Of a stretch of 9,697 bases of DNA, positions 6,352 to 9,697 are shown in pieces. The DNA lies in the NCBI GenBank assembly GCA_903887095.1, contig CAISOQ010000354.1, positions 1 through 9,697 on the forward strand, given 5' to 3'. The translations under genes were made by a program, and so were the position numbers. Positions within the stretch are counted from its first letter, which is position 1; every line of letters starts with the position of its first letter. The notes below the pieces were generated by a model that searched no databases, was not told the DNA's origin, and was given only the letters and a program-made list of their open reading frames with translations. The DNA comes from an uncultured Flavobacteriia bacterium (GTDB lineage Bacteria; Bacteroidota; Bacteroidia; Flavobacteriales_D; Crocinitomicaceae).

Positions 6352-6702
6352 TTATAAAATGTTCAATATATTTTCAGTCGGGCGGCCAATGACAGCACGA
6401 TTCCCTTTTATTACGACAGGCCGTTCAATAAGTTTCGGAAATTTGAGCATTGCATCAATCCATTCAGCATCTGTTAGATTTTTTCCTTTGAAATGCTCTT
6501 TGTATTCAGCCTCCCCTTTTCGAATCAATTCTTCTGGATGAATTCCCAATTTCTCAATTATTCCTGCCAGCTCCTCTTTTGTTAACGCATGTTGCATGTA
6601 ATCCAAGATTTCAAAACTTAACTGCTTTTCTTTCAATAGATCTATTGCACAGCGGCTTTTAGAGCAACGTGGGTTATGTAAAATCGTAATGTTTTCCTCC
6701 AT
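6352..6702 (-). CDS. arsC: Arsenate reductase, glutaredoxin-type ArsC family
   Basis: Small thioredoxin-fold protein of 116 aa; in the family it reduces arsenate to arsenite with glutathione/glutaredoxin-type reductants. The N-terminal ITILHNPRCSKSR holds the catalytic Cys13. The three substrate arginines of the family have matches in LIRKGEAEY (Arg58), IERPVV (Arg93) and AVIGRP (Arg106). The frame extends six codons further to a GTG at 6720, but that GTG overlaps a promoter -7 element, so the ATG at 6702 is preferred. An extra Cys18 lies five residues after the active cysteine. No arsR, arsB/acr3 or arsM neighbours are visible, so an arsenic role is uncertain; ArsC-like proteins without ars neighbours are common and may serve redox or stress roles. 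It is not Spx, since the CxxC of that group is absent. speA follows after 30 bases. Confidence 0.85.
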   Translation of the reverse strand: MEENITILHNPRCSKSRCAIDLLKEKQLSFEILDYMQHALTKEELAGIIEKLGIHPEELIRKGEAEYKEHFKGKNLTDAEWIDAMLKFPKLIERPVVIKGNRAVIGRPTENILNIL

Positions 6703-6719
6703 AAAAACGAATTGGAGCA

Positions 6720-6727
6720 CAAAATTA
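6720..6727 (-). promoter_or_regulatory. TAnnTTTG -7 element before arsC
   Basis: On the minus strand TAATTTTG fits the consensus exactly and is the same octamer as at 730-737. It ends 17 bases before the ATG at 6702, so the 5' leader would be about 10 bases. Its last G is the first base of the upstream GTG codon, which argues against that start. A TTTG is present only 6 bases further upstream, too close for a -33 element. The element likely serves arsC and speA. Confidence 0.45.
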
Positions 6728-6764
6728 CGTGTTCAAATCGAATCTGACTTAAAGTGAATGTTAA

Positions 6765-8009
6765 TTATCCAATCAACTGGGTAAAGAGAGCAGGATTATC
6801 GTTTAAGTATTCAAACTGAAAATGAAGTCGATTAAGGTTATCCGTCATCGTTTTCAAGTCATCTCTATTTTTTAATTCAACCCCCACCACTGCAGGACCA
6901 CTTTCCCTGTTATTCTTTTTGGAAAATTGAAAGTAGGTTATGTCATCATTTTCGCCTAAAACCTGCGTCACAAAATCTTTTAATGCACCTGGACGTTGAG
7001 GAAATTGAATTAAAAAATAATGTTTTAGACCTTCGTAAAACAGCGATCGTTCTTTGATTTCTTCGGTTCGCGTAATGTCATTGTTACTTCCACTAACTAC
7101 ACAAACAACTGTTTTTCCTTTGATTTGTTCTTTAAAGAAATCAAGTGCCGCAATGCTCAGCGCCCCTGCCGGTTCAACAACCATTGCCTCCTCATTGTAC
7201 AATTTCAGAATTGTAGAACATGCTTTACCTTCAGGAACCAATTGAACGATTTTCAAAAACTCTTTGCAAATTTTAAAGTTCAAGTCCCCCACTCTTTTTA
7301 CCGCCGCACCATCAACAAATTTATCAATCTGTTCCAATTCGGTATTTCTGCCATTTTCTAAAGAAGTTTTCATGGATGGGGCCCCTTCAGGTTCCACACC
7401 CACAACAATGGTTTCTGGACTTAATTTACTAAACACTGAAATCATCCCGGCTGATAATCCTCCACCTCCAATTGGAACGAATAAATAATCAATTTTTTCT
7501 TTGATTTGTTCAATTACCTCAAGAGCAACGGTTCCCTGTCCAGCAATGACCATTGGATCATCAAAGGGATGCACGAAAACATTGTTGTTTTCCTGACAAT
7601 ACTCCATTGCTTTTTTGTAGGCATCATCAAATGTATCCCCCTGCAAAATAATCTCAATGTTACTCTTTCCAAACAATTCCACTTGTCGAACCTTCTGCAT
7701 AGGAGTGGTCGCAGGCATAAAAATCGTTCCTTTTATGTTTAGCAAATGACAGGAATAAGCGACACCTTGCGCATGGTTTCCCGCACTTGCACAAACGATT
7801 CCTTGCTGCTTACTTTCATCATTGAGTGTGCTGATTTTATTGTATGCACCTCTGATTTTGTAAGAACGAACTAATTGTAAATCTTCTCTTTTAAGAAAAA
7901 TTCTTGCCCCATAAACCTCTGAAAGATTCAAGTTTTGAGTACATGGTGTTTCTTCAACTACTCCTTGTAATCGTTGGCGTGCAGCTATTATTTCGTTATA
8001 AATTTCCAT
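6765..8009 (-). CDS. ilvA: Threonine deaminase (biosynthetic)
   Basis: PLP enzyme converting threonine to 2-oxobutanoate and ammonia, the entry step of isoleucine synthesis. The catalytic domain (about 1-320) shows KREDLQLVRSYKIRGA with Lys51 as the PLP lysine, SAGNHAQG (75-82), the phosphate-binding GGGGLSAG (181-188) and SGSNND (306-311). A C-terminal ACT-like regulatory domain (about 328-405, starting near HYFLIQFPQRPGAL) suggests feedback control by isoleucine. At 414 aa it carries one such domain, shorter than the roughly 510-aa enterobacterial enzyme with two. The ATG at 8009 lies 4 bases after the ilvC stop, so the genes are tightly coupled. Context in the ilv operon and the regulatory domain favour the biosynthetic over the catabolic (TdcB) enzyme. 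No terminator hairpin is evident after the stop at 6765. Confidence 0.94.
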   Translation of the reverse strand: MEIYNEIIAARQRLQGVVEETPCTQNLNLSEVYGARIFLKREDLQLVRSYKIRGAYNKISTLNDESKQQGIVCASAGNHAQGVAYSCHLLNIKGTIFMPATTPMQKVRQVELFGKSNIEIILQGDTFDDAYKKAMEYCQENNNVFVHPFDDPMVIAGQGTVALEVIEQIKEKIDYLFVPIGGGGLSAGMISVFSKLSPETIVVGVEPEGAPSMKTSLENGRNTELEQIDKFVDGAAVKRVGDLNFKICKEFLKIVQLVPEGKACSTILKLYNEEAMVVEPAGALSIAALDFFKEQIKGKTVVCVVSGSNNDITRTEEIKERSLFYEGLKHYFLIQFPQRPGALKDFVTQVLGENDDITYFQFSKKNNRESGPAVVGVELKNRDDLKTMTDNLNRLHFQFEYLNDNPALFTQLIG

Positions 8010-8013
8010 TTAC

Positions 8014-9480
8014 TCAACCCAGACTTTTCATGTCCGTCATCTTCTCTCTTAACCATGCACCTACTTCCTCAATTTCATGCTCGCGGATTGATGAGTTGAT
8101 TGCAATTAACATTCGATTGTCGACCCCATTTTCCTTGCTAAAATTTCCTCCAATTACATCTGTCTCTATTGTTTTCATAAAGTCAGCTAACAATGGTTTA
8201 CATGCGTGATCAAATAAGTAACAACCATATTCAGCAGTATCAGAGATCGTGCGATTCATTTCAAATAACTTCTTTCTTGCAATTGTATTTGCAATCAATG
8301 GTGCTTCGTGCAATGACTCGTAATAAGCGGATTCAGCTACAATTCCTGTTTCTGTCATTGTTTCGTATGCTAATTCCACACCCGACTTTACAAATGCAAC
8401 CATCAATGTTCCATGATCAAAATATTCTTGTTCTGAAATAGCATTAGATGCTGTGCTTGTCTTTTCAAAAGCAGTTTCAGCAGTTTCAGCTCTCCAAGTC
8501 AACAATTCTTGGTCACCATTTGACCAGTCTCTCATCATTCTTTCCGAAAATGATCCACTCATGATATCATCCATATGTTTTCTGAAAAGAGGACGCATGA
8601 TTTCTTTCAAGTCATTTGCCAATTCATATGCTTTTATTTTGGCAGGATTTGACAAACGATCCATCATGTTGGTAATGCCCCCGTGCTTCAAGGCTTCAGT
8701 GATAGTTTCCCATCCGTATTGAACTAATTTCGCTGCGTAGCTTGGTTCAATTCCTTTCTCTACCATCTTGTCAAAAGACAAAATTGATCCTGTCTGCAAC
8801 AAGCCGCACAAAATAGTCTGCTCGCCCATCAGATCGGATTTTACTTCAGCTACAAATGATGATAACAGAACTCCTGCTCGATCTCCTCCAGTTGCAGCTG
8901 CATACGCCTTGGCTTGTTCGAATCCTTTACCCTCCGGATCATTTTCTGGATGAACAGCAATCAAAGTTGGAACCCCAAAACCCCTCTTGTACTCTTCACG
9001 CACTTCGGTTCCAGGACATTTAGGAGCGACCATAATAACGGTGATGTCTTCACGGATTTTCATTCCTTCCTCAACAATATTAAATCCATGAGAATAAGAA
9101 AGAGTTGATCCTTGTTTCATCAATGGCATGATGGCATTGATAACCGATGTATGTTGCTTATCCGGCGTTAAATTGCATACTAAATCTGCAGTAGGAATCA
9201 TCTCCTCGTAAGAACCTACTTTGAATCCATTGTCTGTTGCATTTTTCCACGATTGACGTTTTTCAGCAATCGCATCATTTCTCAATGCATAAGCAATATC
9301 CAAGCCCGAGTCACGCATGTTTAAACCTTGATTCAAACCTTGGGAACCACAACCTACAATGACAACCTTTTTTCCTTTCAATGCATTCACTCCTTCTTCA
9401 AAATGAGTGTTATCCAGGAATTCACAAACAGCAAGCTGTTCTACTTTTTTTCTAAATGGTAATTGATTGAAATAATTCAT
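8014..9480 (-). CDS. ilvC: Ketol-acid reductoisomerase, long (class II) form
   Basis: Converts acetolactate or acetohydroxybutyrate to the dihydroxy acids of valine, leucine and isoleucine synthesis, using Mg2+ and NADPH. At 488 aa it is the long form with a duplicated C-terminal domain, as in enterobacteria and unlike the roughly 330-aa class I enzyme. The Rossmann part has GCGSQG (43-48). Arg67, Arg75 and Ser77 in ALRNDAIAEKRQSW match residues that favour NADPH. YSHGFNI carries the catalytic His131, PKCPGTEVREEY follows, and Asp216 and Glu220 in SDLMGEQ are the metal ligands. Further conserved blocks lie in the C-terminal half (for example SGVELAYETMTETGI). The ATG at 9480 is one base after the ilvN stop, and ilvA follows after 4 bases. 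Regulation must be read upstream, outside the window. Confidence 0.97.
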   Translation of the reverse strand: MNYFNQLPFRKKVEQLAVCEFLDNTHFEEGVNALKGKKVVIVGCGSQGLNQGLNMRDSGLDIAYALRNDAIAEKRQSWKNATDNGFKVGSYEEMIPTADLVCNLTPDKQHTSVINAIMPLMKQGSTLSYSHGFNIVEEGMKIREDITVIMVAPKCPGTEVREEYKRGFGVPTLIAVHPENDPEGKGFEQAKAYAAATGGDRAGVLLSSFVAEVKSDLMGEQTILCGLLQTGSILSFDKMVEKGIEPSYAAKLVQYGWETITEALKHGGITNMMDRLSNPAKIKAYELANDLKEIMRPLFRKHMDDIMSGSFSERMMRDWSNGDQELLTWRAETAETAFEKTSTASNAISEQEYFDHGTLMVAFVKSGVELAYETMTETGIVAESAYYESLHEAPLIANTIARKKLFEMNRTISDTAEYGCYLFDHACKPLLADFMKTIETDVIGGNFSKENGVDNRMLIAINSSIREHEIEEVGAWLREKMTDMKSLG

Positions 9481-9481
9481 T

Positions 9482-9697
9482 TTATCTATGATTTTCTTCT
9501 AATTCTGTTAAATAACTTTCCAACGTTTTCATTGGTTTTGAAATCGCCACACGCCCTGATCGCACAAATTCGAGTACCCCAAAAACATTAAGTTCTTCAA
9601 ATAATTGCGTCAATTCGTTCGGTTGACCTGTTTTCTCAATGATCATGAATTCTTTGTCAACGGTAAGAATACGCGCATGGTGTTCGCGAATAATTCC
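9482..9697 (-). CDS. ilvN: Acetolactate synthase regulatory (small) subunit, C-terminal part only
   Basis: Valine-sensitive regulatory subunit of acetolactate synthase, partner of the catalytic IlvB, which is expected further right outside the window. The frame is open to the right edge; 71 C-terminal residues are visible, starting GIIREHHARILTVDKEF. Typical family blocks are REHHARILTVD near the beginning and FGVLEFVRSGRVAISKP near the end, matching the C-terminal domain of the Bacteroidota small subunit. The TAA (9482-9484) leaves one base before the ilvC ATG, consistent with translational coupling. The N-terminal ACT domain that binds valine lies beyond the edge. Identification rests on these blocks and the operon context. 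Confidence 0.93.
   Translation of the reverse strand, partial: GIIREHHARILTVDKEFMIIEKTGQPNELTQLFEELNVFGVLEFVRSGRVAISKPMKTLESYLTELEENHR

Noticed and set aside
7054..9108. Many plus-strand ORFs of 61-101 aa opposite ilvA and ilvC
   Set aside because: Antisense shadows of two highly conserved enzymes.
1..9697. Mobile element, prophage, CRISPR, toxin-antitoxin or tRNA content
   Set aside because: No transposase or integrase motifs, regular direct repeats or cloverleaf-like sequence were seen; gene content and base use look uniformly chromosomal.

Overview
The window reads as chromosomal DNA of a Bacteroidota species, most likely order Flavobacteriales (a Fluviicola/Crocinitomicaceae-like relative is a guess). 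It is AT-rich. Gene starts lack clear Shine-Dalgarno sites, and several gene fronts carry the Bacteroidota -7 promoter element TAnnTTTG. The protein set is typical of the phylum: a Bacteroidota-type NAD kinase ending in WGIDRRN, a DUF6089-like outer-membrane barrel, a short (468 aa) arginine decarboxylase, a CrtD-type carotenoid desaturase and an ilvN-ilvC-ilvA order. This assignment comes from recalled family features, not from a search.

Layout. The left end (1-1901) is on the plus strand. It holds the 3' part of nadK (cut by the window edge), then an exported two-domain prolyl isomerase (cyclophilin followed by FKBP). The isomerase has a near-ideal promoter lying across the nadK stop codon. 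A rho-independent hairpin at 1923-1946 sits between convergent genes. Everything from 1945 to the right end is on the minus strand. In transcription order (right to left) it holds: ilvN (3' end only), ilvC and ilvA, packed with gaps of 1 and 4 bases; arsC-like arsenate reductase with its own promoter element; speA-type arginine decarboxylase 30 bases behind it; an unrecognised 123-aa protein with a promoter element; a carotenoid desaturase (CrtI/CrtD family); and the DUF6089-like barrel protein. No stretch over 300 bases lacks a gene. The longest gap, 2761-2941, holds only a doubtful small plus-strand ORF and a weak hairpin.

How the genes work together. ilvN-ilvC-ilvA is a branched-chain amino-acid operon: acetolactate synthase regulatory subunit, ketol-acid reductoisomerase and threonine deaminase. 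NAD kinase makes the NADP pool that the reductoisomerase uses, but that link is metabolic only. The isomerase and the barrel protein both belong to the cell envelope. The desaturase points to a pigmented cell, although no other carotenoid gene is in view. The rest is housekeeping metabolism. I saw no mobile element, CRISPR array, phage gene, RNA gene or defence system, and no good candidate for an undescribed system. The open items are the dual-family isomerase with its His-rich tail, the 123-aa unknown upstream of the desaturase, the orphan arsC with an extra cysteine, and the promoter placements.
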